A DNA stretch of 5,468 bases from Nitrospirae bacterium GWC2_56_14 (GTDB lineage Bacteria > Nitrospirota > UBA9217), in assembly GCA_001803705.1 (NCBI GenBank), contig MHDY01000169.1, positions 367-5,834 of the forward strand, written 5' to 3'. Shown here piece after piece: positions 1 through 5,367 of this stretch. The notes under the pieces are model-generated. The model made no database searches. It was not told the origin of the DNA and worked only from the letters and a program-made list of their open reading frames with translations. The position numbers and the translations under genes are program-made. Within the stretch, counting starts at the first letter, position 1; each line of letters opens with the position of its first letter.

Positions 1-931
1 CGTCGTCGAGGGTCAGGGTCACCGCCTGCCCCGCAACGGCTTCCGGCAGGTCGCCCGCCATGGTGACGATCCTGGCAACGCGGGAAGTAAAGCCCGAGGA
101 GGCAACGCGGACCTCATCCCCCGTGCGGATCGTGCCGGCGGCGAGGGTGCCACAGAAGCCGCGGAAATCCAGATGGGGCCGGTTAACCCACTGGACCGGC
201 ATCCGGAACGGATGGTGCCGGTTGTCCCGTTCCACCTCGACCGTTTCCAGGTAGTTGATGAGGGTCGGCCCGTCATACCAGGAGGTATTGGCGCTCGGCT
301 CGATGATATTGTCGCCGTTCAGGGCGGAAATCGGTATGGCCGTGATCGACGAAAAGCCGAGGGTCGCGGCAAACTGCCGGTATTCGGCAAGGATCGACTG
401 GAAACGGTCCTGGTCGAACCCGATGAGGTCCATCTTGTTCACCGCCAGCACAACATTACGGATGCCGACCAGCGAGACGAGATAGCTGTGGCGCCGCGTC
501 TGGGTCAGGAGCCCCTTCCGCGCATCGACGAGGATTACCGCCACGCTGGCCGTGGAAGCGCCGGTGACCATGTTCCTCGTATACTGCTCATGTCCTGGCG
601 TATCGGCAACGATGAACTTGCGCCGGTCCGTGGAAAAGAAGCGGTAGGCCACGTCGATGGTGATCCCCTGCTCCCGCTCCGCCTGCAGCCCGTCCAGCAG
701 CAGCGCATAGTCGATGGCACCCCCCTGGGTGCCGACCTTCTTGCTGTCCGCCTCCAGCGCCGCCAGCTGGTCCTCGAAAATCATCTTCGAATCCCACAGC
801 AGCCGGCCAATCAGCGTGCTTTTGCCGTCGTCCACGCTGCCGCAGGTAATGAACCGCAGGAGCGATTTCTCCTCCTGGCTTTTCAGATAGGCAAGGATGT
901 CTTTTTCGATCAACTCTGATTGGTGCGCCAT
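1..931 (-). CDS. cysN: Sulfate adenylyltransferase subunit 1 (ATP sulfurylase GTPase), 3' end cut by window
   Basis: CysN is the regulatory GTPase of the heterodimeric ATP sulfurylase; GTP hydrolysis drives APS formation from sulfate and ATP by CysD in the cytoplasm. The ATG at 931 opens an uninterrupted frame of 310 codons to the left edge. Visible motifs: P-loop GSVDDGKS at residues 31-38, GITIDVAY at 89-96 (switch I region), DTPGHEQ at 110-116 (switch II), NKMD at 165-168 and SAL at 202-204 (guanine binding). Residues from about 243 start the EF-Tu-like beta-barrel (VQWVNRPHLDFRGF at 246-259). E. coli CysN has about 475 residues, so roughly the last third is missing; whether an APS kinase (CysC) domain is fused there cannot be seen. 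GAGG at 937-940 lies 5 nt before the ATG. It follows cysD by 181 bp, most of it a hairpin element. Identification is from motifs and recalled similarity to E. coli CysN. Confidence 0.96.
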   Translation of the reverse strand, partial: MAHQSELIEKDILAYLKSQEEKSLLRFITCGSVDDGKSTLIGRLLWDSKMIFEDQLAALEADSKKVGTQGGAIDYALLLDGLQAEREQGITIDVAYRFFSTDRRKFIVADTPGHEQYTRNMVTGASTASVAVILVDARKGLLTQTRRHSYLVSLVGIRNVVLAVNKMDLIGFDQDRFQSILAEYRQFAATLGFSSITAIPISALNGDNIIEPSANTSWYDGPTLINYLETVEVERDNRHHPFRMPVQWVNRPHLDFRGFCGTLAAGTIRTGDEVRVASSGFTSRVARIVTMAGDLPEAVAGQAVTLTLDD

Positions 932-987
932 ATAAGCCTCGGGTTTCCCAAAAAATGTACGTTAAGAAAAGTCTTTGAAAACACTTC

Positions 988-1107
988 AGGTTGCTCAAAA
1001 CTGGTCAGATCGTCGCACCCGCAGGAGTGCACGCGGAGGCGTAGCAGCGCTACGCCGCACAAGTAAACGACGAGGACGGCGGCGAGATGGCCGGTTTTCA
1101 GCAACCT
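988..1107. repeat. 120-bp full-length palindromic element in the cysD-cysN spacer (copy 1)
   Basis: The ends form an imperfect inverted repeat: 988-1016 pairs with 1079-1107 at 23 of 29 positions, starting with AGGTTGCT. The centre is a perfect 8-bp stem, GGCGTAGC (1038-1045) and GCTACGCC (1049-1056), around a 3-nt loop. The centre of the outer arms and that of the core stem coincide within about 1 nt, so the whole element folds as one long hairpin with an internal unpaired zone. The core 1031-1063 is 30/33 identical to 2078-2110. The element starts 5 bp after the cysD stop and fills most of the 181-bp spacer. It has no coding potential of its own and looks like a REP/REPIN-type dispersed element or a structured RNA. 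Confidence 0.85.
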
Positions 1108-1112
1108 CCCCG

Positions 1113-2018
1113 TTAGAAGTAACCCTCTTGCTTTTTCTTTTCCATGGAGCCCGCCTGATCATGATCGATCAACCGTCCCTGGCGCTCCGACGTCCGCGTC
1201 AGCAGCATTTCCTGTATGATCTGCGGCAGGGTGTCCGCTTCCGACTCGACGGCGCCGGTCAGCGGGTAGCACCCGAGGGTGCGGAAGCGCACCGACTTGT
1301 GCTGCACCGATTCTCCCGGTTTCAGCTGCAGCCGGTCGTCGTCCACCATGATCAGCATCCCGTCCCGCTCCACCACCGGCCGGACGGCGGCGTAGTAGAG
1401 GGGCACGATCGGGATGTTTTCCAGGTGGATGTACTGCCAGACGTCCAGCTCGGTCCAGTTGGAGAGGGGGAAGACCCGGATGCTCTCGCCGGGCTTCACC
1501 CGGGTGTTGTACAGGCTCCACAGCTCCGGGCGCTGATTCTTCGGGTCCCATCGATGGTTGGCGCTGCGGAAGGAGAAGATTCGCTCCTTCGCCCGCGACT
1601 TCTCCTCGTCCCGGCGGGCGCCGCCGAACGCTGCATCAAACTTGTATTTGTCGAGCGCCTGCTTCAGTCCTTCCGTCTTCATGATATCCGTATGCAGGGC
1701 AGAACCGTGGGTGAAGGGGGATATGCCGCGCCTCACCCCGTCTTCGTTGATGTGGACGATCAGTTCGAAGCCGCACTCCGCCGCCATCCGGTCGCGGAAT
1801 GCGATCATCTCCCGGAATTTCCAGGTCGTATCCACGTGCAGCAGGGGAAAAGGCGGCGGTGCAGGGTAAAAGGCCTTGCGCGCCAGGTGCAGCATCACGG
1901 CGGAATCCTTGCCGATGGAATAGAGCATCACCGGGTTGGAAAACTCGGCGACAACTTCACGAAGGATGTGAATGGACTCGGCTTCGAGTTGTTGCAGATG
2001 TGTCAGATTTTGATCCAT
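1113..2018 (-). CDS. cysD: Sulfate adenylyltransferase subunit 2 (ATP sulfurylase catalytic subunit)
   Basis: CysD catalyses adenylation of sulfate to APS, the first step of assimilation, as partner of CysN. The product has 301 residues, against 302 in E. coli. It shows the PP-loop of the ATP pyrophosphatase fold, SIGKDS at 34-39, the signature GGARRDEEKSRAKERI at 132-147, and strongly conserved blocks KNQRPELW (160-167), RVFPLSNWTE (181-190) and RFRTLGCYPLTGAVES (244-259), with the family's typical C-terminus ending in GYF. The start chosen is the ATG at 2018: AAGGAAA at 2024-2030 precedes it at normal spacing, and the resulting N-terminus (MDQNLTHLQQLEAESI) matches the family. An in-frame TTG at 2036 would add six residues but would place this Shine-Dalgarno inside the gene. 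It sits between cysH and cysN in the same direction, with a palindromic element on each side. The function is secure. Confidence 0.98.
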   Translation of the reverse strand: MDQNLTHLQQLEAESIHILREVVAEFSNPVMLYSIGKDSAVMLHLARKAFYPAPPPFPLLHVDTTWKFREMIAFRDRMAAECGFELIVHINEDGVRRGISPFTHGSALHTDIMKTEGLKQALDKYKFDAAFGGARRDEEKSRAKERIFSFRSANHRWDPKNQRPELWSLYNTRVKPGESIRVFPLSNWTELDVWQYIHLENIPIVPLYYAAVRPVVERDGMLIMVDDDRLQLKPGESVQHKSVRFRTLGCYPLTGAVESEADTLPQIIQEMLLTRTSERQGRLIDHDQAGSMEKKKQEGYF

Positions 2019-2023
2019 AAAAG

Positions 2024-2030
2024 TTTCCTT
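2024..2030 (-). promoter_or_regulatory. Ribosome binding site of cysD
   Basis: AAGGAAA on the minus strand, ending 5 nt before the ATG at 2018. It decides for this start over the in-frame TTG at 2036. The site begins about 7 bp beyond the end of the hairpin element in the cysH-cysD spacer, so folding or processing of that element could affect cysD translation (inference). Confidence 0.75.
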
Positions 2031-2036
2031 TATCAA

Positions 2037-2154
2037 GAAACGCGATTTTTTCGTCAGATCAAGGCTGTCGAGGGGCGACGCGGAGGCGTGGCAGCGCCAC
2101 GTCGCACAAGGAGCCTCGAAGACTTACGCAGAGCTGGCGGAAAAGGCGCGTTTC
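2037..2154. repeat. 118-bp full-length palindromic element in the cysH-cysD spacer (copy 2)
   Basis: Outer arms 2037-2060 and 2131-2154 pair at 19 of 24 positions, starting with GAAACGCG. The core stem is GGCGTGGC (2085-2092) and GCCACGTC (2096-2103) around AGC, with one G/T position. The core 2078-2110 matches copy 1 at 30/33, and both copies share GTCAGATC at a similar distance from the core (1004-1011 and 2053-2060). The outer arm sequence otherwise differs from copy 1 but remains self-complementary. One edge overlaps the cysH TGA stop; the other ends about 7 bp before the cysD ribosome binding site, so the element fills the spacer exactly. Confidence 0.85.
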
Positions 2155-2842
2155 ACCTCCGGTGAAGGCCGCATTCTTTCTGTTCAGCATTCTCCCACCA
2201 CCACCTTCCCGCCCGTGCATCTTCGCCGGGCTTGACGGCCCTGGTGCAGGGGGCGCAGCCGATGGACCGGTATCCCTGTGTGAAGAGGCGGTTCATGGGG
2301 AGGCGATGTTCCTTCGCGTAATCGAGAACCTGCTCTTCGGTCCACTCCAGCAAAGGATTGATCTTCAGGATGCCGCCGTTCACTTCGTCCCGGTCGATAG
2401 CTGACAGGCCGTTTCGCGTCACCCCCTGAGTCCGCCGCATGCCGGTAACCCATCCCGCAAGGCCCGAAAGGGCGCGCGACAACGGTTCAACTTTGCGGAT
2501 GCGGCAGCACTCGTGGCGGTTCTCCAGCGACTCGCGGAAGGAGAACAGCCCCTTCTCACGCTCAAGGCCTTCCACGTCGGTATGATTGGGGAAGTACCAG
2601 TCGATCTTCAGCCGGTACCGCTCCGCCAGCGCTTCGGAGACTTCGTACGTCTCCTCATTGAGCCGCCCGGTATCGATGGCGAATACGCCAAGGTCGAGGC
2701 CCGCCCCATGAGCGATGTCGATGATGACCACATCCTCGGGAGAAAAGGAGCATGCCAGGGAAACCGGCCCGCGTGCCGCCGCGAGCCCGGCGCGGAGAAT
2801 GTCGGCAGGAGTTGCAGTATCAGGTAGAAAATTTTGTTGCAT
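2153..2842 (-). CDS. cysH: Adenylyl-sulfate (APS) reductase, thioredoxin-dependent, [4Fe-4S] type
   Basis: The protein reduces APS to sulfite and AMP with electrons from thioredoxin, in the cytoplasm. It has 229 residues from the ATG at 2842, normal for the short bacterial form. It carries the nucleotide-binding loop SFSPEDVV at 32-39, Cys112-Cys113 (HECCRIRK) and Cys196-x-x-Cys199 (SIGCAPCTRAVKPGEDARAG). These four cysteines are the known [4Fe-4S] ligands that mark reductases acting on APS; E. coli-type PAPS reductases lack them. The C-terminal ECGLH motif, with Cys224, is the redox-active cysteine that receives sulfite. The start at 2842 is preferred because AGAGGA lies 5 nt upstream; the in-frame ATG at 2869 has no such site and would add nine residues partly coded by a repeat. 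Its TGA stop overlaps the edge of the downstream hairpin element. APS specificity is inferred from the cysteine pattern. Confidence 0.95.
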   Translation of the reverse strand: MQQNFLPDTATPADILRAGLAAARGPVSLACSFSPEDVVIIDIAHGAGLDLGVFAIDTGRLNEETYEVSEALAERYRLKIDWYFPNHTDVEGLEREKGLFSFRESLENRHECCRIRKVEPLSRALSGLAGWVTGMRRTQGVTRNGLSAIDRDEVNGGILKINPLLEWTEEQVLDYAKEHRLPMNRLFTQGYRSIGCAPCTRAVKPGEDARAGRWWWENAEQKECGLHRR

Positions 2843-2847
2843 AACAT

Positions 2848-2853
2848 TCCTCT
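2848..2853 (-). promoter_or_regulatory. Ribosome binding site of cysH
   Basis: AGAGGA on the minus strand, 5 nt before the ATG at 2842. It selects this ATG over the in-frame ATG at 2869, which is preceded by repeat sequence (CTGAATATCCCTGTTA) without a Shine-Dalgarno match. Confidence 0.75.
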
Positions 2854-2870
2854 TAGAAAACAAAATCATT

Positions 2871-3013
2871 AACAGGGATATTCAGGATGAACAGGATTTT
2901 CAGGACTATATACAAAAGTCAAAATCGTTTAACAGGATGGGCAGGATAGACAGGAACACAATGAAACTAAAAATCCTTGAGTTTCAATCCTGTTCATCCT
3001 GTTCATCCCTGTT
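2871..3013. repeat. CAGGAT 9-bp-period repeat element with inverted ends
   Basis: Positions 2871-2898 and 2986-3013 are inverted repeats, 25 of 28 positions complementary (AACAGGGAT then CAGGATGAACAGGATT on the left). Inside are two forward arrays with an exact 9-bp step: CAGGAT/C starting at 2883, 2892, 2901 and CAGGAT/A at 2933, 2942, 2951. A reverse array has ATCC(C)TG at 2987, 2996 and 3005. The reverse array could pair with either forward array, giving two alternative hairpins. The element lies between the permease and cysH, ending about 30 bp upstream of the cysH start. Similar AACAGGATGAACAGGAT sequences are, from memory, common intergenic repeats in several bacterial groups. Confidence 0.8.
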
Positions 3014-3023
3014 GAATGCCTTT

Positions 3024-3068
3024 CCGCATCACAAGTAAGCGACGAGGGCGACAGCGGATGGGCTACTT
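3024..3068. repeat. Half copy of the palindromic element after the permease gene (copy 3)
   Basis: This stretch aligns with the right half of copy 1 (about 1054-1101): CACAAGTAAGCGACGAGGGCG here against CACAAGTAAACGACGAGGACG there, followed by a related GATGG block. The left half and the core stem are missing; the 9-bp-unit repeat begins just beyond. As in copy 2, the edge next to the gene reads TGAAA on the minus strand and its TGA is the permease stop codon. Confidence 0.7.
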
Positions 3069-4517
3069 TCACCAATCTAATCCGAGCAATGGCCAGATGA
3101 ATCGGGCCGAACCTAAAAATAAAAGCCACGATATGGCCATGATGATAAGACCGGCCGTTATCATCTCCCGCCCCTTCAGAAACCCCGATGAGTAGACAAT
3201 GGCATTGGCGGGGGTGCCCATCGGCAGGCAGTAGGCCAGCCCCGCCGGGAGCGTGATCGCCAGCGTCATCACCCGCGGGTCCATTCCCATAGTTCCCGCG
3301 ATGCTGATCCCGATGGGAAGCAGAATCGCGATAACCGCGGCGTTGCTGATGCACTCGGTCAGGAGCAGCGAGATCAGCGAAATGATGGTGATGACCATGA
3401 AGGGCGAATCGGAAAGGCTAGCCAGCCCCTTCCCCGCCAACCACTGGGCGGCGCCGGTCTTTTCCAGGGCGGAGGCGATGGAGATGGCCCCGCCGTACAT
3501 GAGGATCACGCCCCAGTTCACGTATTCCTCGATCGCCTGCCACGACACCACCCGGCAGGCGAACAGCACCGCGGTCGCGATAATTGCGATCGTGGCGAGC
3601 CCCAGCGCCTTTCCCAGGAACACCCATGCCAGGATGGTGAGTACCATCACGATGGCGACAATCATTTCGCCGTAGCTCATCCGCCCGGCTTCGAGCCGCT
3701 TGCGGTTCAGGAACTTCAGTCCGTCCTCGACGCTTTCGATGTCGTGGGGGAAGAAGAAGAGCAGCACCAGGAACCCGATGACAAGCAGCGGGATGACGAT
3801 CGGGATGGCTGCCATGGTCCATTCGTAAAAGGAGAAGCCGAGCCCGGTCGTCTCCCTCAACATGCCGACCGCCAGCGGGGCGCGCGCGCCGCCGAGGAAG
3901 GTGGCGATCCCGCCGATGACGCACCCCCAGGCGATGCTCATGAACAGGAGCTTGCCGTAGCGTCCCCGTTCACCGGTGAGTTGCAGGCTCTGGCCGATTT
4001 CGGCAACGATGGGAAACATCATGGCCGCCACCGCATGCTCGCTCATGACGAAGGAAAGGAAAGCGCACAGCAGGTACACCGTCAGCGCCAGCCGCCGGGG
4101 CGTTCTGCCGAAGGTGGCGAGCATGCTTCGGGCGAGGCGGGCGGAAAGGCCCGACCCCGTCATGGCGGCCGCCAGGATGAACGCACCGAGGATGAAGAAG
4201 ACCGCCTCGTTGCCGAACATGGCATAGGTCTTCTTCGCATCCATTATTCCCAGCAGGGGGATCATCGCCATCGCCACCAGGGAGGTCACCGCCAGCGGCA
4301 GCAGGCCCGACACCCAGAGGAAGACGGTCGCGGCGAAAAGTATCATCGCGTGATACCCCTGGAGTGAAAGCCCCTCGGGCGGAGTCAGGTTGAACAGTAT
4401 GGCGCACAGCAGGAGCAAGCCGGCGAACACCTGGTAGTGGATGGTGCGGTCCAGCACGATCAGCCACAGGGGGCGTCGGTCGATTTTGAGCGGTTTGTCG
4501 AAAATAGTAGGTTCCAT
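3069..4517 (-). CDS. SLC13/DASS-family anion permease, probable sulfate importer
   Basis: A 482-residue very hydrophobic inner-membrane protein with about eleven or more membrane segments, a usual length for the divalent anion:Na+ symporter (DASS) family. The C-terminal half shows the family's substrate and sodium site: TECISNAAVIAILLPI at 387-402 (SNA in place of the usual SNT) and LPMGTPANAIVYSSG at 431-445. The matching N-terminal repeat is unusual: the first SNT position reads SEH (159-161, in FVMSEHAVAAMMFPI) and the region where a TPPN-like motif is expected reads GGIATFLGGARAPLAVG (202-218). The ATG at 4517 overlaps the TAA of the upstream gene by one base (TAATG), with no strong Shine-Dalgarno, suggesting translational coupling. 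Position upstream of cysHDN in the same direction suggests sulfate as substrate; this rests on context, and dicarboxylate or another oxyanion remains possible. Its TGA stop abuts half of a hairpin element. Confidence 0.88.
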   Translation of the reverse strand: MEPTIFDKPLKIDRRPLWLIVLDRTIHYQVFAGLLLLCAILFNLTPPEGLSLQGYHAMILFAATVFLWVSGLLPLAVTSLVAMAMIPLLGIMDAKKTYAMFGNEAVFFILGAFILAAAMTGSGLSARLARSMLATFGRTPRRLALTVYLLCAFLSFVMSEHAVAAMMFPIVAEIGQSLQLTGERGRYGKLLFMSIAWGCVIGGIATFLGGARAPLAVGMLRETTGLGFSFYEWTMAAIPIVIPLLVIGFLVLLFFFPHDIESVEDGLKFLNRKRLEAGRMSYGEMIVAIVMVLTILAWVFLGKALGLATIAIIATAVLFACRVVSWQAIEEYVNWGVILMYGGAISIASALEKTGAAQWLAGKGLASLSDSPFMVITIISLISLLLTECISNAAVIAILLPIGISIAGTMGMDPRVMTLAITLPAGLAYCLPMGTPANAIVYSSGFLKGREMITAGLIIMAISWLLFLGSARFIWPLLGLDW

Positions 4518-5296
4518 TACAGTGCCGCCGAATCTAGTGAGTCTTGATTCATGTTAACCCGCAGATGCCGTCGCAGGTCGGCCGCCGCAAGAAGGCGTCG
4601 TTCCTCAAGCCGGTCAATGAAGCCCCGTAAAAGCCCCGTCTGCTCCGTCGGGACAAGAGGCGTCATCACGGCAATCAACGGGACCAGGGGCTTGATGGTG
4701 ACATGATTGGCCTTCCATCCCGCAGTTAGATGTCGAAGTTCTGCCGAAATCTCTTCCGTCTTCCCCGACCGCTCCCCACTGAGAATCGCCAGCGGAACGA
4801 CTCCGTCGGCGAGCAGGGCATCAATGAGGTCTATGGTGGCATCCAGCGGCTCCGCGCCGAGCGGCAGCGTCGATGCCACCGACCACCGGGGAAACACGGA
4901 GCGGGCGGCGCGGAGCGATTCGGCGACGCCGCCAGGAAATGCATGGCTGGCGGATGAGGTGATGTCCATGATGTCGACTCCCGCGGCGTAGGCATGCTCG
5001 GCAATGTGGACCGGGACCGGATAGTCGAACCGCGCCATGAGCCGCACGTTGAAGTTTTTCCTTATCTGCCGCGCCAGTTCCAGCCCCCCGGCAACCGTCG
5101 CCGGCTCGCCAAAGGAAAGGTAGAACAGGTCGGTGGACTCCGTGCAGAAGCTCGCGAACATGGTTTCCAGCGTTTCGTTCACCGGCAGCGCGCCCCCGAC
5201 AAAAAACACGCGCCCCTCCCGCCGCAGTTCGCGGGCGGTCGGCAGCCGCACCGGTTGTGCGGCAAGTATGTTCAGTCTGTTCTGGTCGATATTCAT
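4517..5296 (-). CDS. Uncharacterised 259-residue alpha/beta protein coupled to the anion permease
   Basis: I do not recognise a named family. The start at 5296 has AGGTG at 5302-5306, 5 nt upstream. The sequence is soluble-looking, with no signal peptide or membrane segment. It alternates short hydrophobic strands and helices in a way that resembles a TIM-barrel: VFFVGGALPVNETLETMF (about 30-47), LFYLSFGEP, NVRLMARFDY, AYAAGVDIMDITSSASHAFPGG (about 102-123), VASTLPLG, VPLAILSGE and VTIKPLVPLIAVM. It loosely recalls radical-SAM or other barrel enzymes, but there is only one cysteine (in ASFCTES near residue 50), so no CxxxCxxC cluster motif. Its TAA overlaps the ATG of the permease gene by one base, so the two are probably made together; a role in sulfur uptake or metabolism is inferred from context alone. 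The coding region is intact and its base composition resembles that of its neighbours. Confidence 0.85.
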   Translation of the reverse strand: MNIDQNRLNILAAQPVRLPTARELRREGRVFFVGGALPVNETLETMFASFCTESTDLFYLSFGEPATVAGGLELARQIRKNFNVRLMARFDYPVPVHIAEHAYAAGVDIMDITSSASHAFPGGVAESLRAARSVFPRWSVASTLPLGAEPLDATIDLIDALLADGVVPLAILSGERSGKTEEISAELRHLTAGWKANHVTIKPLVPLIAVMTPLVPTEQTGLLRGFIDRLEERRLLAAADLRRHLRVNMNQDSLDSAAL

Positions 5297-5336
5297 CGAA
5301 ACACCTGTGGCCGGAGACGTAGGACGAGTCCTCTTT

Positions 5337-5363
5337 CGCCCTGTGCCCTGAGCCTTGCGCCTG
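5337..5363. repeat. Four degenerate tandem heptads
   Basis: On the plus strand, CGCCCTG, TGCCCTG, AGCCTTG and a shortened CGCCTG follow each other directly; on the minus strand the unit is CARGGCN. It occupies a third of the 71-bp spacer between the TusA-like gene and the uncharacterised gene. It is small and may be part of a larger dispersed family, which cannot be judged from one instance. Confidence 0.5.
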
Positions 5364-5367
5364 TTAC

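Noticed and set aside
988..1107. Rho-independent terminator between cysD and cysN
   Set aside because: The hairpin is long and imperfect and is not followed by a U-tract on either strand at the right place; the small GGGAAACCC near 944-952 is also too weak.
2019..2036. TTG start for cysD at 2036
   Set aside because: It would place the AAGGAAA ribosome binding site inside the gene and add six residues not expected in the family; the ATG at 2018 gives the usual length.
975..2165. A 396-codon plus-strand open frame, and others such as 173-919 and 3744-4367
   Set aside because: They run antisense to cysD, cysN and the permease. Their translations are rich in Arg, Gly, His and Gln with no recognisable domain, as expected for shadows of GC-rich genes; the 975-2165 frame also crosses both hairpin elements.
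2843..2869. ATG start for cysH at 2869
   Set aside because: No Shine-Dalgarno upstream, while the ATG at 2842 has AGAGGA at ideal spacing.
2905..2922. Promoter upstream of cysH with TTGACT and TATAGT on the minus strand
   Set aside because: The two hexamers are only 6 bp apart instead of about 17, and the correct spacing from TTGACT lands on a poor -10 (AAATCC) inside the repeat.
2871..3013. CRISPR array
   Set aside because: The repeated units are 9 bp with 3-bp gaps and occur in both orientations; there are no 25-40 bp repeats with unique spacers and no cas genes.
4517..5296. Radical-SAM enzyme call for the uncharacterised gene
   Set aside because: The barrel-like pattern is suggestive, but the protein has a single cysteine and no CxxxCxxC motif.
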